The notes beneath the pieces were generated by a model. The model saw nothing but the letters and a program-made list of their open reading frames with translations. It did not search any database and was not told the DNA's origin. Positions 51,227-61,255 of a stretch of 64,000 bases of DNA are shown here, piece by piece (position 1 is the first letter of the stretch; each line of letters starts with the position of its first letter). Both the position numbers and the translations under genes were made by a program. The DNA comes from Microvirga sp. 3-52 (lineage in GTDB: Bacteria > Pseudomonadota > Alphaproteobacteria > Rhizobiales > Beijerinckiaceae): contig NZ_JAHAMK010000024.1 of NCBI RefSeq assembly GCF_018383585.1, positions 1-64,000 on the forward strand, in the 5' to 3' direction.

Positions 51227-54200
51227 TGGCCACAATCGTTTTACAAACCGTCGGTGCCGCGGTCGGCGGCATGATCGGCGGCCCCATCGGGGCCATGGCC
51301 GGGCGGGCCCTGGGAGGGCTCGCGGGGGCCGCGATCGACAACGCGCTGTTCGGCGGCGACAACACCAAACATGTCGAGGGTCCCCGCCTCAAGGACATCG
51401 ACGGGCTCACCTCCACGGAAGGGGCGCCGATTCCGCGTGTCTACGGCCGCGCGCGCATCGGCGGCCAGCTCATCTGGGCGACGCGGCTCGAGGAGGTGGT
51501 GAACACGAATGTCGACCGATCCAATCAGGGCGGCAAGGGCATGGCCGGGCCGAAGACCGTCTCCACCACCTATTCCTATTTCGCCAATCTCGCCGTGGGA
51601 TTGTGCGAGGGGCGCATCGCCTTCATCCGCCGCGTCTGGGCCGATGGGTGCGAGCTCGATCTCAGCACCATCACCATGCGCGTGCATGCGGGCAGCGAGG
51701 CGCAGAGCGCCGACCCGCTGATCGTCGCCAAGGAGGGCGCCCAGAACGCACCGGCCTATCGGGGCCTCGCCTATGTGGTATTCGAGCGCCTGCCGCTCGC
51801 GGATTTCGGCAACCGCGTGCCGCAATTCTCCTTCGAGGTCGTCCGTCCCGCCGACGGCCTCAACCGCATGATCCGGGCGGTCTGCCTCATCCCCGGGGCG
51901 AGCGAGTTCGGCTACGACACATTGCCCGTGACGCAGGTGCTCGATCTCGGCAGGACCCGGCCGGAGAACCGGCATCAGATGCGGCGCGACACCGACGTGG
52001 CGGCATCCCTCGATGCCCTCCAGGCTCTCTGTCCGAACGTCAAGCGGGTGTCGCTGGTGGTGAGCTGGTTCGGCGACGATCTGCGCGCGGGATCCTGCCT
52101 CATCGAGCCGCGCGTGGACGTGAAGACCAAGACCAGTGACGGCGCCGCCTGGTCGGTCGCGGGCCTGACACGGGACGGCGCGAAGGCGGTGTCCCTCGTC
52201 GACGGGTCTCCGGCCTATGGCGGCACGCCCTCGGACGAATCCGTCGTCCGCCTGATCAGGAACCTGAAGGCCCGTGGCCTGGAGGTGGTGCTCTATCCTT
52301 TCGTGATGATGGACGTGCCCGGCGGCAACGACCTGCCTGACCCTTACGGCGGCGCGGGCCAGCTGCCCTATCCCTGGCGGGGGCGCATCACCTGCCATCC
52401 CGCGCCGGGGAGGAGCGGATCGCCCGACGGAACGGGTGCGGCCGCCACGCAGATCGAGCCATGGTTCACGCGCACGGCAGGGTTCAACCGCATGGTCGTG
52501 CATTATGCCAACCTCGCTGAAGAAGCCGGCGGCGTTCACGGCTTCATTCTCGGGAGCGAACTCGTCGGCCTCACCCGCGTGCGCTCGTCGTCGGGCGTGT
52601 ATCCCGCCGTCACGAAGCTGAAGGCGCTCGCAGGGCAGGTGCGGGCCATCCTGCGTTCATCCACGACCATCGTCTATGCGGCGGACTGGACGGAATACGG
52701 TGCCCATGTGCTCGATGGCGGCGCCGAGGTGCGCTTTCCCCTCGATCCGCTGTTTGCCAGCGACGACATCGATGCGGTCGGGATCGACTATTACCCGCCG
52801 ATCTCGGACTGGCGCGACGGCCCCGACCACGCGGACCTGCCTGCGGCACGCAGCATCTACGACGTGGATTATCTGCGCGCGCGGTTGGGAAGCGGCGAGG
52901 CATTCGACTGATACTACGCCAACGCATCCCAGCGGGCCGCGCAGGCGCGCCGGCCCATCACCGACGGGGCCTACGACAAGCCCTGGATCTTCCGCGCGAA
53001 GGATCTCGTGTCCTGGTGGTCAAACCGGCATGTGGAGCGCGTGAACGGCGCCGAGATCGGATCGACGTCCTGGCAGGCGAAATCGAAGCCGATCTGGCTC
53101 ACCGAAATCGGCGTGCCGGCGGTCGACAAGGGGCCGAACGGCCCGAACGTGTTTCCCGATCCCAAGTCGTCGGAATCCGCCTATCCGCCGTTCTTCCGCG
53201 GCGTGCGCGACGATCTCGCCCAGGCGCGGACCCTGGAGGCCATCCTCTCGCGCTTCGACCCGGCCCAGAGAGGCTTTTCATCCGAGTACAATCCTTCGTC
53301 ACCGTCCTACGGCGGACGGATGGTCGACCCGGACAACGTGTTCGTCTGGGCCTGGGACGCAAGGCCGTATCCCGCCTTTCCCGATTTCGACGCGGTCTGG
53401 GCCGATGGCGGCAACTGGGAAACCGGCCACTGGATCACCGGCCGGATCGAGGGCGCGACGCTCGATCGCCTGCTGGCCCGCATCCTGCGCGATTTCGGCT
53501 TTGCCGATCCCGGTGCCATCCCTGTCGACGGTTTCGTGGACGGCTACGTGATCGACCGGCCCATGTCGGTTCGCGCGGCGCTCGAGCCTCTGCTGCGCCT
53601 CTTCGGCATCGATGCCGTCGCGCGCGGCGGCGGCATCGCATGGCAGGGGCGCGGCGGCCGGGCCATCGTGCATCTGACGAAGGACGATTTCGTGCTCGGC
53701 GACAAGGAGCCGTCGCTCAAGCTCACCTGGGCACAGGAAACCGAATTGCCGCAGCAGGTGGAGATCGGTTTCACGGAAAGCGATACGGATTACCGCCGGG
53801 CTTCCGTGGCATCGCGGCGCCTGTCCGGTTCGAGCCGCCGGGAGGCGAGGGCGGACAGCGCCGTCGTCACCCGCCGCGCGGAGGCGCAGCGCCTCGCCGA
53901 TACCTGGCTGCAGGATCTGTGGGCCGGGCGCGAAAGCGCCGAGTTCGAGCTCTCGCCCCGGCGGATCGAGCTGGAGCCCGGCGACGTGATCGCGGTTCCG
54001 ACCGATGCGGGTGGAAAGCTCCATCGCATCACGCGCATCGCCGACGGCCCGACGCGGAAGGTCAGCACGCGGGCCGTGGAGCCCGCCGTCTTCGAGCGGC
54101 CCGGTTCCTCGATCCCGCGGCCAGTCCGGCGTCCGCCGCCGGTGCCCGGCAAGCCGGCCGTCGTCGTGCTCGACCTAGCGGCGGCTCTCGGCGATCCCGC

Positions 54201-55083
54201 GCCTCTGCAATACGTCGCGGTGGCGGCCGATCCCTGGCCGGGCGCCATGACGATCTGGCGCTCCGGCAGCGGCGCGAGCTTCACGCCGTACCGCATCATC
54301 GATCTGCCGGCCGTGATCGGGCGAACGAAGACGGCGCTCGCGCCGGGTCCGCTCTGGCGCTGGGATCCGCGCGCCGTGCTCGATGTGGAGATTTCCTCGG
54401 GCGCCTTGAGCGCCATCGACGACGAGGCTGCGCTCGTGGGTCGAAATCTGTTCGCGCTGCAGGGCACGAACGGCCGATGGGAAATCGTCTCCGCCGCGCG
54501 AGCCGAAATGATCGGCGAACGCACCTATCGTCTCTCGCGCTTCCTGCGCGGCCTTGCCGGATCGGAGCCCGAGGCCGGGCGAACGGTGCCGGCGGGATCT
54601 CTGCTCGTGAAACTCGACGAGGCCGTCGTGCCGCTCACCAGGAGCCTGCAGGATCTCGGCCAGACCTGGCGCTACCGGATCGGCCCCTCGGGCCGGGACC
54701 ACGCGGATCCTGCGGTCGCGGAGATCGTCGCGACGGTCGGGTGGGATGCGCTCAAGCCGTTGAGCCCGGTGCATCCTTCAGCCCGTCGGGACGCGAGCGG
54801 CATTCGCCTCGACTGGCTGCGCCGCACGCGCCGCAACGGCGATGGCTGGGAGGCCGTCGACGTTCCTCTGGGCGAGGATGCGGAGCGCTACGAGATCGAC
54901 ATCCTCAGGAGCGGCGTGGTCGTGAGAACGCTCACGAGTGCGCAGCCTTCCATACTCTATGGCAGCACCGAGGAGCTTGCGGATTTCGGCGAGCCTCAAT
55001 CGTCGCTCAGCCTCCGCATCGCGCAGATGAGCGCCGTCGCCGGACGCGGTTTCGAGCGGCACGCGACGGTGGCCGTACTCTGA
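51226..55083 (+). pseudogene. GTA tail fibre/host interaction protein (gp15 'megatron'), with an in-frame TGA
   Basis: The frame 51226-55083 encodes a typical gp15 of about 1,285 codons. It starts with a glycine-rich hydrophobic segment (GAAVGGMIGGPIGAMAGRALGG) and continues with EGAPIPRVYGRARIGGQLIWATRLEEV. A TIM-barrel-like region spans about 330-700 and a tail domain (TGERTYRLSRFLRGLAGSE-like) follows. It is interrupted at codon 562 (52909-52911) by TGA where homologs are expected to read Trp (FD-W-YYA). Both sides remain in the same frame, so a single G-to-A change explains it. Truncation would remove more than half the protein. Confidence 0.88.
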
Positions 55084-55130
55084 TCGGGATCCTTTCCTCT
55101 CCTCCAGCTCGCCGGGGATGACACCCGCCT

Positions 55131-55222
55131 CGTCATGGCCGGCCTTGTGCCGGCCATCTCGATCCTGTGAGGCGCGACGCTTCAGTCCATCGGGATCACC
55201 GGCACAAGACCGGTGATGACGT
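55131..55222. repeat. REP-like bipartite palindromic element
   Basis: TCGTCATGGCCGGCCTTGTGCC..CATCTCGAT and CATCGGGATCACCGGCACAAGA..GATGACG. It lies between gp15 and the DUF2793 gene and is the last copy in the window. Confidence 0.9.
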
Positions 55223-55290
55223 GAGAGAGGTGCCATCGTCCCCGGCAAGTCCCTGCCGATTTTCTTTCCTTCATCAGAGCCAATAACCCG

Positions 55291-56829
55291 ATGTCATCAA
55301 CACCCCACCTTTCCCTGCCGCTCCTCGCCGCGGCGCAGGCGCAGAAGCATGTCACCCACAACGAGGCTCTCGCGGCGCTCGACGCGCTCGTGCAGCTTGC
55401 CATCAAGGAACGCAACCGCGCCGCGCCGCCGGCATCGCCTGCGGAAGGCGACCGCTTTCTCGTCGGCGCCGGCGCGACCGGCGCCTTCGCGAACCAGGAG
55501 GGCAACATCGCGTCGTTCGACCTCGGCGCATGGCGCTTCTTCACGCCGCGTCCCGGATGGCTCGCCTATGTGGAGGCCGAGGACCTGCTCGTCCTGTTCG
55601 ACGGGAGCGAATGGAGGGCAGCCGGCTCGGTCCCGGAAGCGCTCGACAATCTGGATCGGCTCGGGCTCGGCACGACGGCCGACGATCTGAACCGCTTGTC
55701 GGCGAAGCTCAATGCGGCTTTGTTTGCGGCACTGGGAGTTGAGGAGGGGGGAACGGGCGATCTGCGCTTCGTGCTCAACAAGAGCACCGAATCCGGCGTC
55801 CTGTCGCAGCTCTATCAGCGGGGTTTCAGCGGGCGTGCGGAAATGGGCCTGATCGGCAGCGACGATTTCGGCATCCGGGTCTCGGCCGACGGGAGCCAGT
55901 GGCGCGATGCGCTGCGGGTGGACCGCCGCACGGGCGTGGCGTCGTTCCCTGGCGGTATCACCAACCTGCCGGGACCGAACCTCCTGATCAATTCCGCCTT
56001 TCTCGTGAACCAGCGCAAGTTCGCCGGCGGAGCGCTGGGTGCGGGCGTCTTCGGCTTCGATCGCTGGAAAGGCGGGCCGGGCGGCTGTACGCTCGGTCTC
56101 GCACCGGACGGCAGGATCACGCTGTCCGGTGCGCTCGAACAGATGGTCGACGGGACCCAGGCCGCCGCCGAGATCGGGGCCGCCAGTTTCGCAGGCGTGA
56201 CTCTGACCCTCTCGGTCGAGGATCCCTCGGAGCCTCTGCCTGTCATGATCGGCTCGAAAGCCGCGACGATTCCGGCAGGTTCCGGCCGGTGCTCGGCCAG
56301 CGTGACCCTCGACGGGACCGAGACGGGCGACATCACGGTGCGGCTCCAACCCGCCGGCACGTGTTCCTTCAAGCGCGTGAAGCTGGAGGTCGGGGCGCAT
56401 GCAACCCCCTGGACGGGCGTGTCGCCCGACATCGAGGAGCTCCGCTGCCGGCGCTATTACCAGCGCCTCGGCGTCAGCGGCGGATCCCCTGCGGTGCTGG
56501 GCGCGCTCGGGCAGCGCTTTGCCAGCAACAACATCGATATCCCCTTGACCCTGCCGGTGCTGATGAGAGCCGATCCGGTCCTGTCGACCAGCGGGTTCTC
56601 GTGGTGGAACGGACCTCCCAACGGCAATCAGATCGGCTTCTACAGCAACAGCGGAGCGTCCTGGGTGGCGCTGGCAGGAGCCCTGGCCGTGACGACGCTC
56701 ACGGCGGCCGGCGCATCTGGCATCGTTCTCCGGCTTCAGGCCGGCGCCACCTTCAGCGGCGCGTCCGGAGCCGTCGGCCTCCTCTATCTGGGCAACCTGG
56801 CCTTCATCGCCCTGCAGGCGGAACTGTGA
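55291..56829 (+). CDS. DUF2793 domain-containing protein (GTA-associated fibre-like)
   Basis: This 512-aa protein begins MSSTPHLSLPLLAAAQAQKHVTHNEALAALDALVQLAI, the DUF2793 signature. That domain covers about 1-110 and contains FTPRPGWLAYVEAEDLLVLFDGSEW. The rest is beta-rich with a carbohydrate-binding-like module around 230-390 (FGFDRWKGGPGGCTL, LQPAGTCSFKRVKLEVG). DUF2793 genes often follow gp15 in Hyphomicrobiales GTAs and may encode a head or tail fibre for host recognition, which is inference. Confidence 0.88.
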   Translation: MSSTPHLSLPLLAAAQAQKHVTHNEALAALDALVQLAIKERNRAAPPASPAEGDRFLVGAGATGAFANQEGNIASFDLGAWRFFTPRPGWLAYVEAEDLLVLFDGSEWRAAGSVPEALDNLDRLGLGTTADDLNRLSAKLNAALFAALGVEEGGTGDLRFVLNKSTESGVLSQLYQRGFSGRAEMGLIGSDDFGIRVSADGSQWRDALRVDRRTGVASFPGGITNLPGPNLLINSAFLVNQRKFAGGALGAGVFGFDRWKGGPGGCTLGLAPDGRITLSGALEQMVDGTQAAAEIGAASFAGVTLTLSVEDPSEPLPVMIGSKAATIPAGSGRCSASVTLDGTETGDITVRLQPAGTCSFKRVKLEVGAHATPWTGVSPDIEELRCRRYYQRLGVSGGSPAVLGALGQRFASNNIDIPLTLPVLMRADPVLSTSGFSWWNGPPNGNQIGFYSNSGASWVALAGALAVTTLTAAGASGIVLRLQAGATFSGASGAVGLLYLGNLAFIALQAEL

Positions 56830-56839
56830 GGAAACGCGC

Positions 56840-57388
56840 ATGACCGCTGCTCCATCGCGCTTCGAAAGAGCCGTCCAGCATGTGCTGAGGCATGAGGGCG
56901 GCTTCATTCAGCACCCCCGCGATCCGGGTGGGGCGACCAAGTTCGGCATCACCCGCGAGACGCTCTCCCGGGCGAAGAGGCGCCCGGCATCCGTCAACGA
57001 CGTTCGCCGCCTGAGCCGGAAGGAGGCGATCGCCATCTACCGGCAGCACTATTGGGATGCGGTGCGCGCCGATGAGCTTCCGCCGGGACTCGATCTCGCC
57101 ACGTTCGACCTGGCGGTCAATTCGGGTCCCACCCGGGCCGTGAAGATGCTGCAGACGGCTCTCGGGGTCGAGGCGGACGGGGTCGTCGGACCGGTGACCC
57201 TGAATGCCGCCCGCGAAGCCGACGTCCCGCAGGCCATTCGCCGCCTCACGAAAGCCCGCCTCGGTTTTCTCGGCCGCCTCGCCACCTGGCCGGTCTTCGG
57301 CCTCGGCTGGCGCAGGCGCGTTCTCGCCGTCGAGCAGGAGGCTCTCCGGCTCGCATCCCTTCCATCCTCGTCATCAAGGAATGTTTGA
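56840..57388 (+). CDS. GH108 N-acetylmuramidase (phage-type lysozyme)
   Basis: This 182-aa protein has the glycoside hydrolase 108 motif RHEGGFIQHPRDPGGATKFGIT, with catalytic E19. A C-terminal peptidoglycan-binding_3 domain (about 95-150: SGPTRAVKMLQTALGVEADGVVGPVTL) follows. It cleaves the murein glycan and is the candidate endolysin for GTA release. Its stop overlaps the holin-like gene start region. Confidence 0.92.
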   Translation: MTAAPSRFERAVQHVLRHEGGFIQHPRDPGGATKFGITRETLSRAKRRPASVNDVRRLSRKEAIAIYRQHYWDAVRADELPPGLDLATFDLAVNSGPTRAVKMLQTALGVEADGVVGPVTLNAAREADVPQAIRRLTKARLGFLGRLATWPVFGLGWRRRVLAVEQEALRLASLPSSSSRNV

Positions 57389-57389
57389 C

Positions 57390-57599
57390 ATGTTCGATAC
57401 CAAGACCATTCTCGCCAGCCGTACCGTCTGGGCCAACCTGATCGGCCTTGCGGCCCTCGTTCTCGGCCTGTTCGGCTTCGACGGCTCGGCCCTCGCCGCG
57501 GGCGCTTTCGAGGAGGCGTTCGTTCAGCTCGTCGCAGCGGCAAGCTTCATCGCCTCGACGATCTTCCGGATCGTGGCCACGAAACAGATTCTGAATTAG
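57390..57599 (+). CDS. Holin-like small membrane protein
   Basis: This 69-aa protein starts at MFDTKTILASRTVWANL (57390), eight bases after AAGGA; an ATG at 57381 is alternative. Two hydrophobic segments (about 12-30 and 42-62: VQLVAAASFIASTIFRIV) and position after the muramidase gene suggest a holin. Together they would form a lysis pair. Confidence 0.72.
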   Translation: MFDTKTILASRTVWANLIGLAALVLGLFGFDGSALAAGAFEEAFVQLVAAASFIASTIFRIVATKQILN

Positions 57600-57694
57600 A
57601 AGCATTTGCAAAGGGATGGGGCCGGTCTTGCCGCACGGGGCCGGCCTCGGGAGCATTCAGAATTTGTTCAGTGCGGCAAGGGCATGGTCGCTTC

Positions 57695-58009
57695 ATGCGT
57701 CTGGTTTGGCTGGTCATAGCGTTGTGGGGCATGATGGGGGTGGCGTTCGCGCAGAGCGCGGCGGCCGCCCTGAAGAATTGCCTTCCCCCGCGCGAGATGC
57801 AGGAGGCCGTTGCCGCAAAAGGCGTTGTCGCGCCGGCGTCCGCCGTGATGACGGCGCGGCGCCAGGTACCGGGGGCGGACGTGGTCCGGGCCAGCCTCTG
57901 CCGCAACAGCGATGCCCTTGTCTATGTGATCATGGTCTTGCAAAAGGATGGTCGCATCGTGCAGGTGATGATCGACGGCTCCTCCGGGCGTGTGAAATCG
58001 GTCCATTAG
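57695..58009 (+). CDS. PepSY-like secreted protein upstream of a two-component system
   Basis: This 104-aa protein has a signal peptide (MRLVWLVIALWGMMGVAFAQ). KNCLPPREMQEAVAAKGVVAPASAV and the end VLQKDGRIVQVMIDGSSGRV match the PepSY fold, which often modulates proteases or sensor kinases in the periplasm. It ends 14 bases before the response regulator gene, so it is the first gene of a three-gene sensory operon and may act as an accessory sensor. Confidence 0.78.
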   Translation: MRLVWLVIALWGMMGVAFAQSAAAALKNCLPPREMQEAVAAKGVVAPASAVMTARRQVPGADVVRASLCRNSDALVYVIMVLQKDGRIVQVMIDGSSGRVKSVH

Positions 58010-58023
58010 AGAAAGCTCGAACC

Positions 58024-58695
58024 GTGCGCCTACTCGTTGTCGAGGATGACAGAACCCTCAATAAGCAGATCGTGACTGCCCTTGAACAGGCAGGCTACGC
58101 GGTGGATGCCGCCATGGACGGCGAGGAAGGGCAGTTCCTCGGGGAGACCGAGCCCTACGACGCCGTCATCCTCGACCTCGGCCTGCCGAAGGTCGACGGC
58201 GTTTCCGTCCTGACCGCGTGGCGCCGCGAGGGGCGCAAGACTCCCGTGATCATCCTCACGGCCCGCGACCGCTGGAGCGACAAGGTCCAGGGATTCGACG
58301 CGGGCGCCGACGATTACGTCACGAAGCCCTTCCACATGGAAGAGCTTCTTGCCCGCGTCCGTGCGCTCCTGCGCCGCTCGGCCGGCCACGCCACGAGCGA
58401 AATCGCCTGCGGGCCCGTGAAGCTCGATACCCGTTCGGGCCGTGTGGCCGTGGACGGCAACCCGGTGAAGCTCACCTCCCACGAGTACCGGCTCCTGTCC
58501 TATCTCATGCACCATACTGGCCGCATCGTCTCGCGGGGCGAGCTGACCGAGCATCTCTACGATCAGGATTTCGACCGGGATTCGAACACCATCGAGGTCT
58601 TCATCGGCAGGCTTCGCAAGAAGCTCGGCGTCGACATCATCCAGACGGTTCGGGGCCTGGGCTACCTCCTCGACGCGAGCCAGACCAAGACGTGA
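58024..58695 (+). CDS. OmpR-family response regulator
   Basis: This 223-aa regulator begins at GTG 58024. The receiver domain (1-115) has the acidic pair in VVEDD, phosphoacceptor D51 (VILDLGLPK) and K in DDYVTKPFHMEELLARV. The winged-helix DNA-binding domain (about 128-220) contains SHEYRLLSYLMHHTGRIVSRGELTEHLYDQD and RLRKKLG with IIQTVRGLGYLL. It overlaps the kinase gene by GTGA. The closest known type is PhoP/FeuP-like. Confidence 0.93.
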   Translation: MRLLVVEDDRTLNKQIVTALEQAGYAVDAAMDGEEGQFLGETEPYDAVILDLGLPKVDGVSVLTAWRREGRKTPVIILTARDRWSDKVQGFDAGADDYVTKPFHMEELLARVRALLRRSAGHATSEIACGPVKLDTRSGRVAVDGNPVKLTSHEYRLLSYLMHHTGRIVSRGELTEHLYDQDFDRDSNTIEVFIGRLRKKLGVDIIQTVRGLGYLLDASQTKT

Positions 58696-60089
58696 CCGGC
58701 CTGTCGCCGCTCGTGCGCCGCTTTGCCAGCCGGCCCATCGCGGTCCGCCTGGCGGTCTCTTCCGTCTTCTGGAGCTTCGTGATCCTGCTGATCGCCGGGC
58801 TCATCCTGTCGACGCTCTACCGGGACAACACGGAGCGCGCGTTCGACCAGCGCCTCCTCGTCTACGCCAACACGCTCGCCTCCAACCTCGTCGGACCGGG
58901 CGACCCGGACCGGGATCTCGGCCCCATCGGCGATCCGCGCTTCGAGCTGCCCCTGTCCGGCTGGTACTGGCAGGTGGCGCGGCCCAATGCGGTGCCCGGC
59001 GAGATCCGCTCCTCGAAATCGCTGTTCGGCGGCCAACTGCCGAATCTCGCCTCCGGCGACAACCGATTCGGGCAGATCCGCCGCGGCTACGGCAGGGCGC
59101 CCGACGAGCGCTCCCTGCGCATCATCGAGCGGGATATCGATCTCGGCGAGGATGGACGCTACATCATCCGGGTCGCGGGTCCAGCCGACGAGATCGATGC
59201 GGCCGTGCGGGATTTCATCTTCGCGCTCACGGTGACCTTCGCACTCCTCGGCATCGGCCTAGGCTTCACCACGCTGCTGCAGATCCGCTTCGGCCTGCGG
59301 CCGCTCGCCAATCTCCGCAGCGCGCTCGGGGCGATCCGGCGGGGCGAGGCGGAGCGGATCGCGGGCGAATATCCCCGGGACATCGCCCCGCTCGCCGGCG
59401 AGCTGAACCTTCTCCTCGATACCAACCGCGAGATCCTGGAACGCGCCCGTACGCAGGTGGGCAATCTCGCCCATGCGCTCAAGACGCCTCTCAGCATCAT
59501 CATGAACGAGGCCGAGAACGCGCCCGAGGATGTCGCCGCACGGGTCCGCGAGCAGGCGACGACCATGCGCGATCAGGTCAACTACTATCTCGACCGGGCC
59601 CGCGCGGCGGCGCTTGCGGGGACGCTCGGAACGCTCACCGAAGCCGAGCCCGTCATCGCGGGCCTCGCCCGTACCTTCGCCAAGATCTATCGCGACAAAG
59701 ATCTCGCGGTCGAACTGGCCATCCCGCCGGATCTGCGCTTTCGCGGCGAGAGGCAGGACCTCGAGGAGATGGCGGGCAACCTCATCGATAACGCGTCCAA
59801 ATGGGCCGCGCGCAAGGTGGAGGTGTCGGTCGAGATCGTGCGCGAGGACGACCGGCCCCGCTTCCGCCTGCTTATCGACGACGATGGGCCTGGTTTGCCG
59901 GAGGCGGCCAGGGAGGACGTGCTCAAGCGCGGCCGCCGTCTCGATGAAACGAAGCCCGGTTCGGGCCTGGGGCTTTCCATCGTCAGTGACCTGGCGGCCC
60001 TTTATCGCGGCTCCTTGAGACTCGACGCTTCGCCCATGGGCGGCCTCAGGGCCATCCTGGAACTCCCCGGGGATAGGAGTTCGACCTAG
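58692..60089 (+). CDS. Sensor histidine kinase (PhoQ-like)
   Basis: This 465-aa inner-membrane kinase has membrane helices at about 22-43 and 173-196. A periplasmic sensor lies between them (about 44-172: QRLLVYANTLASNLVG, GWYWQVARP). HAMP and dimerisation regions follow, with the phosphoacceptor H261 in GNLAHALKTPLSIIMNE. The ATPase domain has the N-box LIDNASKWA and DDDGPGLPEAAREDVLKRGRRLDETKPGSGLGLSIV. It is coupled to the regulator gene by a GTGA overlap. Confidence 0.94.
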   Translation: MTGLSPLVRRFASRPIAVRLAVSSVFWSFVILLIAGLILSTLYRDNTERAFDQRLLVYANTLASNLVGPGDPDRDLGPIGDPRFELPLSGWYWQVARPNAVPGEIRSSKSLFGGQLPNLASGDNRFGQIRRGYGRAPDERSLRIIERDIDLGEDGRYIIRVAGPADEIDAAVRDFIFALTVTFALLGIGLGFTTLLQIRFGLRPLANLRSALGAIRRGEAERIAGEYPRDIAPLAGELNLLLDTNREILERARTQVGNLAHALKTPLSIIMNEAENAPEDVAARVREQATTMRDQVNYYLDRARAAALAGTLGTLTEAEPVIAGLARTFAKIYRDKDLAVELAIPPDLRFRGERQDLEEMAGNLIDNASKWAARKVEVSVEIVREDDRPRFRLLIDDDGPGLPEAAREDVLKRGRRLDETKPGSGLGLSIVSDLAALYRGSLRLDASPMGGLRAILELPGDRSST

Positions 60090-60154
60090 GGACATTTACG
60101 CGTGACACCGTGCCACCGTCGTGCTTGAGGGTCAGACGCGATATTTAGGATTTT

Positions 60155-61255
60155 ATGGTGATCTGGGTAATCCTCCTGGCAATGACGGCGGCAGCCGTGA
60201 TGGCGGTGCTTTGGCCGCTGTCGCGTCACTACGCCGTGACGCGGCAGGCGGACCCTGACACGCAGTTCTATCGTGAGCAGATCGCCGAGATCGACCGCGA
60301 CCAGGCGCGCGGCGTGCTTCTGCCCAGCGAGGCCGAAGCTGCCAAGGCCGAGGCCGCTCGTCGCCTTCTGCGGGCGACGGGCCCCCACCACGGGCATTTC
60401 GCGGCCGTGGGAGAGCCGGCCCTGCGCCGCCGCCGCGCCGCCTCGACCCTGGCTCTGTCGATCATCCCGATCCTCGCGCTCGCGACCTATGAGATCTACG
60501 GTTCGCCGCAGATGCTGTCCGGGCCGCCCGCGGCGCAGATGCCGCAGCAGGCCGGCAATGTCGACCTCATGACGGCGGTGGCCCAGATCGAGAGCCACTT
60601 GGCAAAGAATCCACAGGACGGCCGCGGCTGGGAGGTGATCGCCCCGGTCTACATGCGCATGGGCCGCATCGACGATGCCGTGAAGGCGTACGGCGCGGCG
60701 GTTCGCTATCTGCCTCCGGATGCGGACCGGTTCGCCAGTTACGGCGAAGCCCTGGTGCTTGCCAAGGACGGCCTCGTCTCCGGCGAGGCGCAGCAAGCCT
60801 TCGAGCAGGCGGTCAAGCTCGATGCGGCGTCGCCGAGAGCCCGCTTCTATCTCGCCCGCGCGGCTGTGCAGGATGGGCAGATCGAGAAGGCGAAAGCCGC
60901 CTATGCGGAGCTGCTCTCCACATCTCCCGCGGATGCTCCCTGGGTCGGGGCGGTGCAGCAGGAACTCGCCTCGCTCGGCGCCCCGCAGGCGGCGACAGGC
61001 CCGGCGGGCGAACCCCGGATCGGACCCGAGGCGATTGCCGGCATGGTGGCGGGCCTCGCCAGCCGCCTGGAGGCGCAGGGAGGCACGGCGGAAGAATGGG
61101 CGCGACTGATGCGCTCCTATGCGGTTCTGGGCCAGCGTGATAAAGCCATGGCCGCAGCCCGGCGCGCCCGAGAGGCGCTGGCGCAGGACAACGCCGCCTT
61201 GAAGACCATCGACACGATGGCGCAGGAACTGAAACTGACCGACGCTCAGCCATGA
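60155..61255 (+). CDS. ccmI: Cytochrome c maturation protein CcmI
   Basis: This 366-aa protein has two N-terminal hydrophobic segments (about 2-20 and 95-113) separated by the CcmI leucine-zipper-like loop [22 protein letters not shown] periplasmic TPR region (about 130-355) binds apocytochrome c. It holds apocytochromes for haem ligation by CcmF/CcmH. It is coupled to ccmE by an ATGA overlap at 61252. Confidence 0.94.
   Translation: MVIWVILLAMTAAAVMAVLWPLSRHYAVTRQADPDTQFYREQIAEIDRDQARGVLLPSEAEAAKAEAARRLLRATGPHHGHFAAVGEPALRRRRAASTLALSIIPILALATYEIYGSPQMLSGPPAAQMPQQAGNVDLMTAVAQIESHLAKNPQDGRGWEVIAPVYMRMGRIDDAVKAYGAAVRYLPPDADRFASYGEALVLAKDGLVSGEAQQAFEQAVKLDAASPRARFYLARAAVQDGQIEKAKAAYAELLSTSPADAPWVGAVQQELASLGAPQAATGPAGEPRIGPEAIAGMVAGLASRLEAQGGTAEEWARLMRSYAVLGQRDKAMAAARRAREALAQDNAALKTIDTMAQELKLTDAQP

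Noticed and set aside
51226-55083. Reading TGA as Trp by a variant genetic code
   Set aside because: TGA is used as the normal stop in many intact genes of the window, for example sufE and prohead protease, so a code change is excluded.
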